Below, one piece after another: positions 44,601-53,393 of a DNA stretch of 64,000 nt. The DNA is from Chromatiales bacterium (ex Bugula neritina AB1) (GTDB lineage: Bacteria; Pseudomonadota; Gammaproteobacteria; Granulosicoccales; Granulosicoccaceae), in the NCBI GenBank assembly GCA_001730015.1, contig MDLA01000192.1:62001-126000 (forward strand), written 5' to 3'. The position numbers and the translations under genes were made by a program. Position 1 is the stretch's first letter. Every line of letters starts with the position of its first letter. The notes under the pieces were generated by a model, which had not been told where the DNA came from, did not search any database, and worked only from the letters and a program-made list of their open reading frames with translations.

Positions 44601-45002
44601 GCCATCACGCTGATCGCGTAAGGCGTTACGCCACACTTCAATAGATTCAGTACTGGTACCCTGTTCTGCATCCTGATCCAGCCACGCGAGCAAAGTTGCG
44701 CCGACGTGCTTGCAGTTTAGGCGCACCGGACAACTGCAAGTGCCACGCAAACTCAGATTCTCGCGGCCTCGTGTGATTACCACCTTGAGTTCATGAACTA
44801 TGTCATCAGACTCTTGAACATTCGCTGTAATGGCATTATTGCCATTAAATTGCAGATTGCCCACGCGTTGCTCATCCGCGAACTGCCGCGCACGGTTGAG
44901 AGTGATTTCATCAAATTCAATATCACAAGCACGCAGCAAAGCGCCCTTGTCAAAAGGGTTTACAATTTCCTGCAAGCCTGAAGCGAGGTTTGCTGTGCTC
45001 AT
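41700..45002 (-). CDS. SWIM-domain SNF2/RapA-type helicase
   Basis: A large DNA-dependent ATPase. Seen: an N-terminal SWIM zinc motif (GTCSCPVRLNCKH, about 107-119), a long middle region of mixed structure (about 150-620), and a complete SNF2 motor: motif I DDMGLGKTVQALA (about 661-673), Ia VVAPTSLMGNW, II DEAQAIKN (DEAH box as DEAQ), III LTGTPVENH, then helicase C with motif V GGTGLNLTQADTVI and VI QAIDRAHRIGQ. Length 1100. Usual for bacterial SWIM-SNF2 proteins, whose role is unclear but is thought to be in remodelling nucleoprotein or transcription complexes. It follows the DUF1704 gene by 19 bases on the same strand; likely one transcript. Confidence 0.92.
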   Translation of the reverse strand: MSTANLASGLQEIVNPFDKGALLRACDIEFDEITLNRARQFADEQRVGNLQFNGNNAITANVQESDDIVHELKVVITRGRENLSLRGTCSCPVRLNCKHVGATLLAWLDQDAEQGTSTESIEVWRNALRDQRDGDEGSLSADPVVVLYRIRQISLQQSVRYEVAAYSARKLRSGGLGKSSPLTLDRRHFDATDLSGRDARICNALIGLKDSPTGLHLSGEHGYMVFRWMVESGCCYYEAFDSKPLTLDINRPIEADWIEQENNKRSLQLNLVDSKEPFVCLPTSPPWYILHRTARCGVIETDVPPKFLSAIPYLPPVAEPDAMRISELMVESLESVDLPLPAAIDIRQIAGVKPRGVVILTARKDLEGTHRYAEVKVDYDGARLPHMMAIGDEKEFLHRQGSGEFVRVIRQPEDELALMNELTGSNMPGWVTTRHHQGTIQLDVEAKTSRDMVLWQDLIDGKLAELRRNNWIIERAPEFQFRIITSTEWQMNVDHSAANHWFDLDLNFIIDGQPIALIPVLASFLERVGPDLQRYLDDPESSATVWLDEETLIEFPIRHIRPVLEVLVEMHEHEDGKLRFSDLQSTLINDIAEGISATGEVSLEWEVPGRLAEILQRIQSFDGIDSVPVPDSLTADLRDYQRDGLNWLQFLREFGFSGILADDMGLGKTVQALATVLVEKNSGRSSGPSLVVAPTSLMGNWRRETEKFAPELNVLVLHGMERVEYFEKLGQYDLLLTTYALLSRDLEVHQSIDYHYLILDEAQAIKNPSTKQAKAVCEVNAKHKLCLTGTPVENHLGEVWSQFRFLMPGFFGDQKHFNKTFRHPIEKTSQTLPAIALTKRLKPFILRRSKDAVASELPAKTEIVHRVPLYPEQAVLYEGIRASMESRVRRALSESGLGQSHITVLDALLRMRQTCLDPRLVKMSQARSVTQSAKLDSLMEMLPNFVEEGRRVLLFSQFTEMLALIEEEVKAAGISYTKLTGKTKKRDEAVDEFQSGDVSVFLISLKAGGTGLNLTQADTVILYDPWWNPAVENQAIDRAHRIGQDKPVFVYRMITENTVEEKIVELQERKRQLADIVIENRDQSIQSLAADDILELFSTS

Positions 45003-45021
45003 CTACCAACCATTTTTTTAT

Positions 45022-46296
45022 TCAACTGCCCATTTCAACAAGAGGAGCGCTACGAAGCAAATTTTCGTAGTGCGAACTGATCTTTCTTAAATTAATCGTA
45101 TTTAGAAACCCGGAATAAGCCAGGTAACTTAACAGAAAACGCATGTCACTGGCCCATGAAGGCAGGTATCGAGGCTGCTTGCATAAGCCCATTTGCGACA
45201 ACTCACACAACACCGGTATATCTTCCAGATCAAGCTTTCCGCAAAATAACAACAACATGCAGTCGGCTCGACCATTGGCAACCAGAGCACGTAAAAAATT
45301 GTGTACCCGAATCAAACCATCGAGATAGACAATATCCTTGGTAAACGGCGCGCCGCCGGTTAGAACACCACCGCGAAACACCCGCCTTGAATTCTCAAAC
45401 GACTGTTGCCGGGAACCCGTCCGCTCCATAAAGTAGTGATAAACCTCTATAAAGTCGGCACCATCAACAGCCATCTGAATCGCAATAATGCGATCAGACA
45501 AACGTCTCAGGCGATCAAGATCCATTGACCCGGTAATAAACTCTGCAAATACTGCCAAACCCTCCTGTGTACGCGTAGTTCCAGGGTGAGCTGAACCGAG
45601 AACAGGCAGGTGCTGCTGATACATTCCATTCAGGGAAGTCGCAACATGAATACCCGCCTCGTGATGAATCAGCTGATCAACATCTTTATCGCTGAAATTG
45701 GCATTGCGGCGAATTCTGATTCTCTCTCTGCCAGCGAGTGCATTGGCCGATAGTTCATCAACGACCAGAATCTCAGGAGCATCGGGTCCGAACATCTCTG
45801 CAACAGCACTTTCCAGCTTCCCGGCCAGCTCATCGCTGGTGACGTCCACCTGATCAAGGTGGCTGCCATAGAATCCGTTGAGTTGTTGCAGTACATCATC
45901 AAAGTCGCCAGCAAGCGTCAGCGCCGTACTGACCTGATCCAGCAGAACGTCACCCGGTGCACCATAAACGGATCTGGACCAGCTGAAAAATTCTGCAGTA
46001 CCGCACGCCAGCAACATACGAGCGCTGTTTTCCAATGCCAGCGCCTGGCGCTCCAGCCAGTCATCAATCGGAGATTGCTGCATGAGCCGCCGTGCTTCGG
46101 CTACCAGCTCTAAAACCGGTTCAGCATCGTAGGCTGGATATTCGACTACCGGAAGCTCCAGTGCGGCGTCGGCAAGAAATTTATCACGAATCTGACCGTC
46201 CCAGCGCAAATGCGATAGCACCCGCGTCTGGCTGGCGGCGCTTTGCAATAAGCCGCAAATCCGCGTGATCCGTTTATTTAGCTGCTCACTCACCAC
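45022..46296 (-). CDS. DUF1704 / QEGLA-motif putative metallocarboxypeptidase
   Basis: A 424-residue member of DUF1704 (named in bacteria 'flavohemoglobin expression-modulating QEGLA motif protein'). Seen: the zinc motif HExxxH as HHEAGIH (about 213-219), the QEGLAVFAEF motif (about 243-252) with the third acid, RVFRGGVLTGGAPFTKDIVYL (about 303-323, in part) and a C-terminal helical region. Known: eukaryotic relatives (MATCAP/KIAA0895L) are zinc carboxypeptidases that remove tyrosine from tubulin with an HExxxH site. Inferred: this is a metallopeptidase with an unknown bacterial substrate. It is 19 bases upstream of the SWIM-SNF2 helicase gene, same strand. Confidence 0.9.
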   Translation of the reverse strand: MVSEQLNKRITRICGLLQSAASQTRVLSHLRWDGQIRDKFLADAALELPVVEYPAYDAEPVLELVAEARRLMQQSPIDDWLERQALALENSARMLLACGTAEFFSWSRSVYGAPGDVLLDQVSTALTLAGDFDDVLQQLNGFYGSHLDQVDVTSDELAGKLESAVAEMFGPDAPEILVVDELSANALAGRERIRIRRNANFSDKDVDQLIHHEAGIHVATSLNGMYQQHLPVLGSAHPGTTRTQEGLAVFAEFITGSMDLDRLRRLSDRIIAIQMAVDGADFIEVYHYFMERTGSRQQSFENSRRVFRGGVLTGGAPFTKDIVYLDGLIRVHNFLRALVANGRADCMLLLFCGKLDLEDIPVLCELSQMGLCKQPRYLPSWASDMRFLLSYLAYSGFLNTINLRKISSHYENLLRSAPLVEMGS

Positions 46297-46368
46297 AGGC
46301 TCCCGCCAACAACATTAGTGCATGGCTGTGCGCGAGCTGATGCCGGCGCTGATAAAGGTTTTTAGCGA

Positions 46369-46500
46369 TTACCACGACGTTAGTGCCACATAGAAATAAT
46401 CACGCAATTCGTTGTATTTTTCAGCACTTTCCAAAGCTGGCTGCTCGCTGCCGGAATAATCAATCCGGAACCCGGTAAGATCAATCGACTTATTATCCAA
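46369..46500 (-). CDS. Doubtful 43-residue reading frame after lptE
   Basis: From a TTG at 46500 to TAA at 46369-46371 the frame has protein-like composition (it contains DLTGFRIDYSGSEQPALES and ends LRDYFYVALTSW), but no good ribosome binding site and no ATG. It occupies the place where holA follows lptE in other gammaproteobacteria, yet is not HolA. It could be a short gene, the remnant of a lost gene, or chance. Confidence 0.2.
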   Translation of the reverse strand: MDNKSIDLTGFRIDYSGSEQPALESAEKYNELRDYFYVALTSW

Positions 46501-46526
46501 GGACCGTACCGAAGCACTGACGAACG

Positions 46527-47081
46527 CTAGAGTGATCCGGCGAATATACGTAATACCAGATGCCGTACCAGTTCTTCTTTCATCTCTCCACGCAGAATTC
46601 GCTCTTCATCGTCCTTGGCCAGCACATCTTTTTCATCGTAGGTGTAATCACGTATAACCGAGACTGTCTGCGGCTCTGGCAGATTTTCACTGTCTAGAGG
46701 TATCTCACCGGCCTTAATGCCATCGCGGGAGCGCAAAGTGAGTAAATCAACAGAATGCAGCAATTCATATTCCCTTACTCGACCGGCAGCACTCACTGAA
46801 GCCACACGCCGTGACAGCACTTCATTGCTTACTATCACAACAGTGTCTGCATCCTTCGGGAACAGTGCAAACTGAACTTGCTGAGCAGTTAATCCGTTCC
46901 TTAATTGCTGGACTATACTGACAGCCCCCTGGTCCTGAATATGTACCCGCCCGACAATCTGACTACCCGATTGTCGACCGCTTCCGCGCATTTGAAAACC
47001 ACAAGCGGAAAGTACCGCGAGCGCCGCTAAAACGACGATCGTGTTTCTGACGATGGTAAATCCCGCAGACTGAGTATTCAT
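46527..47081 (-). CDS. lptE: LPS-assembly lipoprotein LptE
   Basis: Outer-membrane lipoprotein that plugs LptD and helps insert lipopolysaccharide. Seen: a signal peptide with the lipobox LSAC (Cys27) followed directly by GFQMRG, the family's CGFxLRG motif; a compact alpha/beta domain of about 150 residues with RVREYELLHSVDLLTL; and the C-terminal ILRGEMKEELVRHLVLRI helix. Length 184 is usual. It overlaps the 3' end of leuS by 4 bases (ATGA), the conserved leuS-lptE order; holA, the usual next gene, is missing. Confidence 0.95.
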   Translation of the reverse strand: MNTQSAGFTIVRNTIVVLAALAVLSACGFQMRGSGRQSGSQIVGRVHIQDQGAVSIVQQLRNGLTAQQVQFALFPKDADTVVIVSNEVLSRRVASVSAAGRVREYELLHSVDLLTLRSRDGIKAGEIPLDSENLPEPQTVSVIRDYTYDEKDVLAKDDEERILRGEMKEELVRHLVLRIFAGSL

Positions 47082-49687
47082 GAGACAACAATATTCACGA
47101 GCTTCTCCGGAACCACAATTACTTTACGTACAGTCTTGCCATCGGTATGCCGTTGAATATTGGCATCAGCCAGGGCTGCGGTTTCACAATCGGCTTTAGA
47201 TGCACCGCTTGCAATAGTGATTTTACTCCGCAATTTCCCGTTGACCTGCACGACCAGCTCAAGTTCACTGCGCACCAGCGCCAGTTCATCAAGTACCGGC
47301 CAGTCGGTGTCAACCACCGCTTGCTGATTGCCTAAAGACTTCCAAAGCTCATGACACACATGGGGTATCACCGGTGCCAGCATCAAAACAGCGGCCTCCA
47401 GAGCCTCTTTTACAATCAGGCGATCGGTTTCATTGCTCAGAGAATCCACCCCTCCCTGATAACGGTTAACCTCGTTCAGCAACTCCATTACCGCTGCAAT
47501 TGCCGTGTTAAACGTGTGGCGACGCCGCATATCATCGGAAACTTTTTTTATTGTTTCATGCGTTTTACGACGCAGCGCAAGTTGATCATCGTTTAGTGCC
47601 GCCTTCTGAGCGGTACCCAACATCTGTTGCGGAATACCGCCAGCAATAAAGCCATAGGTTATTTTCCACAGCCGTTTGATAAAGCGATTGGCACCTTCGA
47701 CACCGGCATCATTCCACTCAAGCGATTGATCCGGCGGAGAAGCGAACATTGAAAACAGACGTACGGTATCAGCGCCATACTGATCAATCAGGGTTTGCGG
47801 ATCAACGCCATTGCCCTTTGACTTGGACATTTTCTCCATGCCACCGACAGACACTGGCGAACCATCGTGCCGACTCTTTGCTGCGACTACTTTGCCTTTC
47901 TCATCACGACTCACTTCTATCTCAGTTGGAGTCAGGTACTCTTTACGACCTCGATCATCTTCAGTGAAATAGGTTTCCGCAACCACCATGCCCTGAGTCA
48001 ACAATCGGGTGAAAGGCTCATCCGAAGTAACCAGCCCAACATCGCGCATTAACTTATGAAAGAACCGCGCATACAATAAATGAAGAACGGCGTGCTCTAT
48101 TCCGCCGATATATTGATCGACCGGCAACCAGTAGTTCGCCCTCTCATCCAGCATCGCGTCAGCATCAGCACAGCAATAGCGGGCGTAATACCAGGAAGAC
48201 TCAAAGAACGTATCAAACGTATCGGTTTCCCGGGTCGCTGCTTGATCGGTGCCCGGCATTGTCGTCTGGTAAAACTCCGGATCGCTTTTTATCGGCGAAT
48301 TAACGCCGGAAAAAGCTACATCTTCGGGAAGCACGACTGGCAAATCAGATTCCGGTACAGGGTGCACCTCGCCCTGATCATCGTAAATCATCGGGATAGG
48401 ACAACCCCAGTAGCGCTGACGGGAAACGCCCCAGTCGCGCAGGCGATAGTTTACTTTTCGCTTACCAATACCCTGCTCTTCCAGCTTGCTGCATATACCA
48501 TCAAAGGCTGCGGCGAACTCAAGACCATCGAACTCAGCGGAATTGCACAGTGCCCCGTGCGCTTTGACTGAAGCTTCAGATATATCAGCAGGGCTGCCAG
48601 TGGCATCGCAAATCACGACTCTTTTGTGTATGCCATATTTTTCTGCGAACTCCCAGTCACGCTGGTCATGTGCCGGCACTGCCATCACAGCACCAGTGCC
48701 ATATCCCATCAAGACAAAATTCGCGACCCAGACAGGAACTTTTTCACCAGACAAGGGATGCACAAGATTCAAATTGAGCGGCATTCCCTTCTTTTCCATC
48801 GTCTCCATATTAGCTTCAGATGTATCGGTACGCTTGCACTCTTCCAGGAAAGCGGCAAGTTCCGGGTTCTGTTCTGCCGCAACCTTGGCAAGCGGGTGCT
48901 CTGCGGCAACCGCCGCGTAAGTTACACCATATATTGTATCTGGACGGGTAGTATAGACACCCAGCGTTCCGCCACCTTCAACTTCAAATTCAAATTCTAT
49001 CCCTTCTGAACGGCCAATCCAGTTGCGTTGCATCGTACGCACGGAATCGGGCCAGCCATCGAGGGTATCAATATCGTTTAGAAGCTCTTCGGCATAAGAG
49101 GTTATACGGATAAACCACTGCGGGATCTCGCGACGCTCTACCAACGCACCTGAACGCCAGCCACGACCATCTACCACTTGCTCATTAGCCAGAACGGTTT
49201 GCTCTTCCGGGTCCCAGTTGACTACCGCCATTTTTTTATAGGCCAGACCCTTTTCAACAAGCTTGGTAAAAAACCATTGCTCCCAGCGATAATACTCAGG
49301 CGTACAGGTTGCCAGTTCACGCGACCAGTCATAGGCAAATCCAAGGCTCTGCAATTGCTCCTTCATGTAGGCAATGTTTTCGTAGGTCCAGGCAGCCGCC
49401 GGAACCCGGTTTTTAATCGCCGCATTTTCCGCCGGCAATCCGAATGCGTCCCACCCCATGGGCTGCAGAACATTTTTACCAAGCATTCGTTGAAAGCGCG
49501 AGATAACATCGCCGATGCTGTAGTTGCGCACATGGCCCATGTGCAACTTGCCACTCGGGTACGGAAACATGGCCAGGCAATAGAATTTCTCGCGTGTCGG
49601 GTCCTCCGTCACCTCGAAACTTTTGTTGTCATCCCAGTAAGCCTGGGCTGATTTTTCTACCGCACTTTTGTTATAAACTTCTTGCAT
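47078..49687 (-). CDS. leuS: Leucyl-tRNA synthetase
   Basis: Class I aminoacyl-tRNA synthetase charging leucine. Seen: the HIGH equivalent PYPSGKLHMGHVRNY (42-56), an editing domain (CP1) with TTRPDTIYGVTY (about 250-261), the KMSKSKGNG motif (about 617-625), the anticodon-binding helical bundle, and the C-terminal domain ending VPEKLVNIVVS. Length 869 is normal for the bacterial type. A leader of about 200 bases precedes it with an imperfect stem (GCCCGACG and CGTCAGGGC, near 49721-49741). LptE follows with a 4-base overlap. Confidence 0.99.
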   Translation of the reverse strand: MQEVYNKSAVEKSAQAYWDDNKSFEVTEDPTREKFYCLAMFPYPSGKLHMGHVRNYSIGDVISRFQRMLGKNVLQPMGWDAFGLPAENAAIKNRVPAAAWTYENIAYMKEQLQSLGFAYDWSRELATCTPEYYRWEQWFFTKLVEKGLAYKKMAVVNWDPEEQTVLANEQVVDGRGWRSGALVERREIPQWFIRITSYAEELLNDIDTLDGWPDSVRTMQRNWIGRSEGIEFEFEVEGGGTLGVYTTRPDTIYGVTYAAVAAEHPLAKVAAEQNPELAAFLEECKRTDTSEANMETMEKKGMPLNLNLVHPLSGEKVPVWVANFVLMGYGTGAVMAVPAHDQRDWEFAEKYGIHKRVVICDATGSPADISEASVKAHGALCNSAEFDGLEFAAAFDGICSKLEEQGIGKRKVNYRLRDWGVSRQRYWGCPIPMIYDDQGEVHPVPESDLPVVLPEDVAFSGVNSPIKSDPEFYQTTMPGTDQAATRETDTFDTFFESSWYYARYCCADADAMLDERANYWLPVDQYIGGIEHAVLHLLYARFFHKLMRDVGLVTSDEPFTRLLTQGMVVAETYFTEDDRGRKEYLTPTEIEVSRDEKGKVVAAKSRHDGSPVSVGGMEKMSKSKGNGVDPQTLIDQYGADTVRLFSMFASPPDQSLEWNDAGVEGANRFIKRLWKITYGFIAGGIPQQMLGTAQKAALNDDQLALRRKTHETIKKVSDDMRRRHTFNTAIAAVMELLNEVNRYQGGVDSLSNETDRLIVKEALEAAVLMLAPVIPHVCHELWKSLGNQQAVVDTDWPVLDELALVRSELELVVQVNGKLRSKITIASGASKADCETAALADANIQRHTDGKTVRKVIVVPEKLVNIVVS

Positions 49688-49887
49688 GTTACGCCGGATT
49701 GAGGGATTGAACAGGGACGGCCCGACGCATTTCGTCAGGGCTTCAGCATGATACAGGATTAGCGACTATTTGAATGTTGTACTCTATTAACAAATGTCGC
49801 TGAATCGCACCGCCACCCCTGAATATAGCTCAACGACAACGCAACACAAATCTGTTCACCAGAATACGATTCGCTAACCCTGGCGGA

Positions 49888-52029
49888 TTAAGCGGCCTTT
49901 CGATAATCGTAGAGCGAGACAATATCGTCAAACATGCTGCCAGCCGCCCCATGCTCAAGTTCAAGGCGCGTAACGATAGCAGCACGTTGCAGCGCGGCAG
50001 CCCGGTATTTTATAAACGTGCCTGAATCGGCCTGTGAGTTACCACCCGCACGCTTGGTATACATCGTTACGTAGTTTTCCGCCGGCACCAACCCGCTGCT
50101 GATTCGTTGCTGCAGCTTTTGTTCATCAAGCAGTACAGGTACCACCTCAGCTCGATAAATTTCCTGATCAATCGATGCATCGAAAAAAGTCCTGATCAAT
50201 TCCGCGCGCTGTTGCTGTTTCAAGCCATATTCATCAGCAATTATTGCCAGATTCTGCACGGCGTACTGATCAGCCGATTCAATTGAATAGGACAGCAGAC
50301 GTCGCAAACCGGCGACAAGCGCATCACTCATACGCGACTTCTGATTCGATGCACCGTCTTCATGGCGAACAATTTCAGTGGCCAGCTTGCACAACAACGG
50401 TCGCACCACCCGGCCTCGCACGTGGTACGACCAATAAATGCGGATTCCACTGTGTCGCCACCACCCGGACATCGTATCAGGATCACGTATGCCTTCTTCC
50501 TCGCTTATGGCAGTGTCTATTATCTTGGTTATTATTCCCCCGAGCGTGTAGGGTTCATGCGTCGCTGTCGGCTCAAGCGTCATTTCAGTAAAGCGATCAA
50601 AGTTGTACTGTTGCTGCGGAAGTATCAATGAGTCACAGCGCAACGTTGCTTCTGCTTTCTGGTGTGCAGCAATCGTCGACTCGCAGTCCGTCAGCTCAGA
50701 AACCATCGCTGCCAGAGGTCCGCCAAAACGCTGCTTTATATTATTTAAGGACTGATCGTATCCGGCTACCGGACGGGATCCATCTTCTACAACATCATGC
50801 AATAAGGCAGTTGTCGCTATTGATGGCTCAAGCGCTTCTCCAAAAAGGCGCTCAGCGACACCGGCAATCCGCAATGAGTGTCCCAGCATCGTGCAAGCCG
50901 ATTTTCGTCTGCCCTTCTCTAGATATTGCATCATCTCCAACGCCGCAATATGTACTGTCGCCAGTGAATTGTAATTTTCAACGGCGTTGAACGATTCGAC
51001 TAACGGCAGATTCTTATGCACATCATGAACAGCCTTACCGCGACGGCCGATTAGTCGCCGTCGCTTTTTCGGGTCAACAAGCACATCGTCAACGGCAGTC
51101 ATCAGAGTCTGCTGCAGCGGTTCCCACAGCGCCCGGTAGTCGACGCCGGCCACTGAAAGAGCGGCTTGTGTGCGGCGATAGTGTAGCGCCAGCCAGGCAT
51201 GCTCCGGAAACTCACCATCACAGCGGATACCAGCCACCAGCGCTTCCTGTTCTTGAAAATCCTTGAGGTTAGCCAGAATTTCATCGCCCGATGCGCGTGC
51301 GACCAACCGCAGCTGAGAGGCTTCTATAGCAGCTATAACCGTCGCATAGGGCGACGGCAGCTCCAGAGTTTCACAGCTGTCTTCTATAAATGCGCGATTG
51401 AAGCGTGCAGTCAGATTCTGCAGTACATCCAGATGAGTGACCACGCTCTCGCCAAATAAATCGCGAAGACGCCCGGTATCTACCGTTCGACACTGCCCGG
51501 GCAGCACAGCAGAGTAGCGGTCAATACAGCCGACTGTATCGCGTACAATAGCAGCTGTTATTAAATCATTATCGAGGATACTCAGACCACAGCCACGGTT
51601 ACCGTATTTCTGTACCCCCAGCAACATAACACCGAGCAAAAGATCAGCAGCTATGGCAGGCTCAAGTTTCGATAGACAATTGCTGTTAATCAATTTATCA
51701 CTGTGCTGCAGCTGTAATAGTAGCGCCTGCAGATCGACAGATTCCGGATTTGCGTCGAAATCCGGCATCAGCGCGTCGCACAATACCTGCCTGCCACGCA
51801 CCGTTTGCAGTACGCCAATCGGAATATCCGACAGTGCTATCCAGTCTTCGCTTTCCGACTGCAACCAGCGTCTCGATACTTTTCCTATAATTGCCCGCTC
51901 TTCATCTCTGGTGGCGACCAGAAGGTTATAGGCACGAAGCAGATTCCTGATATCCCGAGAGCAGCAGGCTTCGCCACAAAGCACATCTTCGGAATAGCCT
52001 TTCTCCGGCGAGCCTTCTTGCATGGGCAA
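49888..52029 (-). CDS. Large HD-domain protein with SpoT-like hydrolase motif
   Basis: I do not recognise the full 713-residue protein. Seen: an alpha-helical N-terminal region (1-340), then an HD domain with SpoT-like features: His384 in GHSLRIAGVAERL, His411-Asp412 with Glu415 in LLHDVVEDG, the RFGGPLAAMVSELTD segment (435-448), and a late Asp505 in TKIIDTAISE, which could complete the metal site. RelA/SpoT synthetase, TGS and ACT domains are absent. The HDVVED motif is the form typical of (p)ppGpp hydrolases. The rest of the protein has no TM. It lies alone between leuS and ubiH. It could hydrolyse a nucleotide or be a divergent relative of small alarmone hydrolases. Confidence 0.7.
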   Translation of the reverse strand: MPMQEGSPEKGYSEDVLCGEACCSRDIRNLLRAYNLLVATRDEERAIIGKVSRRWLQSESEDWIALSDIPIGVLQTVRGRQVLCDALMPDFDANPESVDLQALLLQLQHSDKLINSNCLSKLEPAIAADLLLGVMLLGVQKYGNRGCGLSILDNDLITAAIVRDTVGCIDRYSAVLPGQCRTVDTGRLRDLFGESVVTHLDVLQNLTARFNRAFIEDSCETLELPSPYATVIAAIEASQLRLVARASGDEILANLKDFQEQEALVAGIRCDGEFPEHAWLALHYRRTQAALSVAGVDYRALWEPLQQTLMTAVDDVLVDPKKRRRLIGRRGKAVHDVHKNLPLVESFNAVENYNSLATVHIAALEMMQYLEKGRRKSACTMLGHSLRIAGVAERLFGEALEPSIATTALLHDVVEDGSRPVAGYDQSLNNIKQRFGGPLAAMVSELTDCESTIAAHQKAEATLRCDSLILPQQQYNFDRFTEMTLEPTATHEPYTLGGIITKIIDTAISEEEGIRDPDTMSGWWRHSGIRIYWSYHVRGRVVRPLLCKLATEIVRHEDGASNQKSRMSDALVAGLRRLLSYSIESADQYAVQNLAIIADEYGLKQQQRAELIRTFFDASIDQEIYRAEVVPVLLDEQKLQQRISSGLVPAENYVTMYTKRAGGNSQADSGTFIKYRAAALQRAAIVTRLELEHGAAGSMFDDIVSLYDYRKAA

Positions 52030-52160
52030 CGTCCGTGCGCAAAATGCGCGGTAGTTTCAACAACTTATTCAGCGCTGGCGATGCGAACCGGTATTTTGTT
52101 CAAACCGCCGTACCCAAAGTAGGCGGCTTCAACTGATTAAACTTGATGGTATTGTGTATT

Positions 52161-53345
52161 TCATGCACCGGATGGATTAGCCGGTAACCGCAATCCGGCA
52201 GCACTGGCACCGAACCGGTTGCGCATTGGCGCTATATTATCAAGCAACAGCATGCTGGGAGACTTCGCCAGGGAAAGTGGTATTTCCAAGGGCCAGGGCT
52301 TCCTGACAAACGTTTCGGCAAGTCGATTAGTCTGTCGAATCACCTGCTGCTGATCAGCACGGCGGCGAATCGAAAACTCTTCCAGGGCAGCGGCAACGGA
52401 CCGCTCGGGTGTTAGCTGTGAAGACAATTCAAACACATCACGCAGGGCCAGATTTAACCCCTGCCCGGCTACAGGGTGAATTGTCCTGGCAGCATTACCA
52501 ATCAGCACACTGCAACCGGTGACCTGGGACCGACTGACAATGAGTTCTAACGGAAAAACAGCCCGCCTGCCCACACTCTTAAGCCGCCCGAGTTTACCGC
52601 CAAACAGTTCCTGAACAGCTCGCAGAAACTGATCGTCGGATAGTCCGCGCAATTTTTTCGTTGCTTCTGTTGTAGCGCTGTAAACCATCGCAACCCGCTT
52701 TTCAGCCAACGGCAACAGTGCCAGCGGGCCACATTCTGTGAACCTTTCGAACGCGATGTTGCGGTGATCTCTCTGACAACCCAGGTTGGCAACAATAGCA
52801 AATTGATCGTAAGCCTTTTTAGATACCTCGATCCCCAGACTTTCCCTGATTGGCGAATGGCTGCCATCGGCCGCAATGAGCAATGACGCCTCTACGGTTT
52901 CTGATCCTATTTGCATCTGCACAGAATTCGCTGTAGTACAAATCAGCCTTGCAGTAGCCGGGCAGATCAGCTCAATAGCGCGCTCGGCTTCCACCAGCTT
53001 CAGCAGATATCGTTCAAACTCCGTGTTGGCTACAACATACCCCAGGGCACTGACATCGAGATCCCGAGCCGTCAGCCGCACCGACCCGAATTGACCTCGA
53101 ATAGTAGTGTGTACTTCATTGATCGGGCACCCGAGATCTGTCGGCCACAGTCCATGATTATCGAGCAGTTGACGTGAGCGACAAGACAACGCGACGGAGC
53201 GTACATTCAGGCCCTCATCAACAGACGCTGGCTCCTGTGCCTCTACCAGCGTTACATTGAAACCGGCACGAGCAAGCAGCAACGCCTGAACCGAACCAGC
53301 TATTCCGGCACCAACTATAACCACTGTGTTTAATAGACTGGACAC
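52161..53345 (-). CDS. ubiH: UbiH/UbiF/VisC-family FAD-dependent hydroxylase
   Basis: Flavin monooxygenase of ubiquinone synthesis. Seen: the FAD-binding dinucleotide fold VIVGAGIAGSVQALLLARAG (9-28), the second motif LLIAADGSHSPIRESLGI (about 154-171) with the DG, and the FAD/flavin motif IGNAARTIHPVAGQGLNLALRD (about 279-300, in part), the UbiH family signature. Length 394 is usual. It sits in the conserved cluster ygfB-pepP-ubiH, where a second hydroxylase (visC/ubiI) usually follows; none is here, so which ring position it hydroxylates (C5, C6 or more than one) cannot be told. Confidence 0.93.
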   Translation of the reverse strand: MSSLLNTVVIVGAGIAGSVQALLLARAGFNVTLVEAQEPASVDEGLNVRSVALSCRSRQLLDNHGLWPTDLGCPINEVHTTIRGQFGSVRLTARDLDVSALGYVVANTEFERYLLKLVEAERAIELICPATARLICTTANSVQMQIGSETVEASLLIAADGSHSPIRESLGIEVSKKAYDQFAIVANLGCQRDHRNIAFERFTECGPLALLPLAEKRVAMVYSATTEATKKLRGLSDDQFLRAVQELFGGKLGRLKSVGRRAVFPLELIVSRSQVTGCSVLIGNAARTIHPVAGQGLNLALRDVFELSSQLTPERSVAAALEEFSIRRRADQQQVIRQTNRLAETFVRKPWPLEIPLSLAKSPSMLLLDNIAPMRNRFGASAAGLRLPANPSGA

Positions 53346-53393
53346 ACGATCACACTAAGAAAAGGTTGCTCTTACCTGGTGAATTGCGCCGGA

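Noticed and set aside
49720..49745. leuS leader stem as a T-box or attenuator
   Set aside because: It has a bulge, no leader peptide with Leu codons and no terminator; not enough to call.
52095..52125. Stem AACCGCC/GGCGGCTT after ubiH as a terminator
   Set aside because: There is no T-run in either direction, and mismatches at the stem edges.
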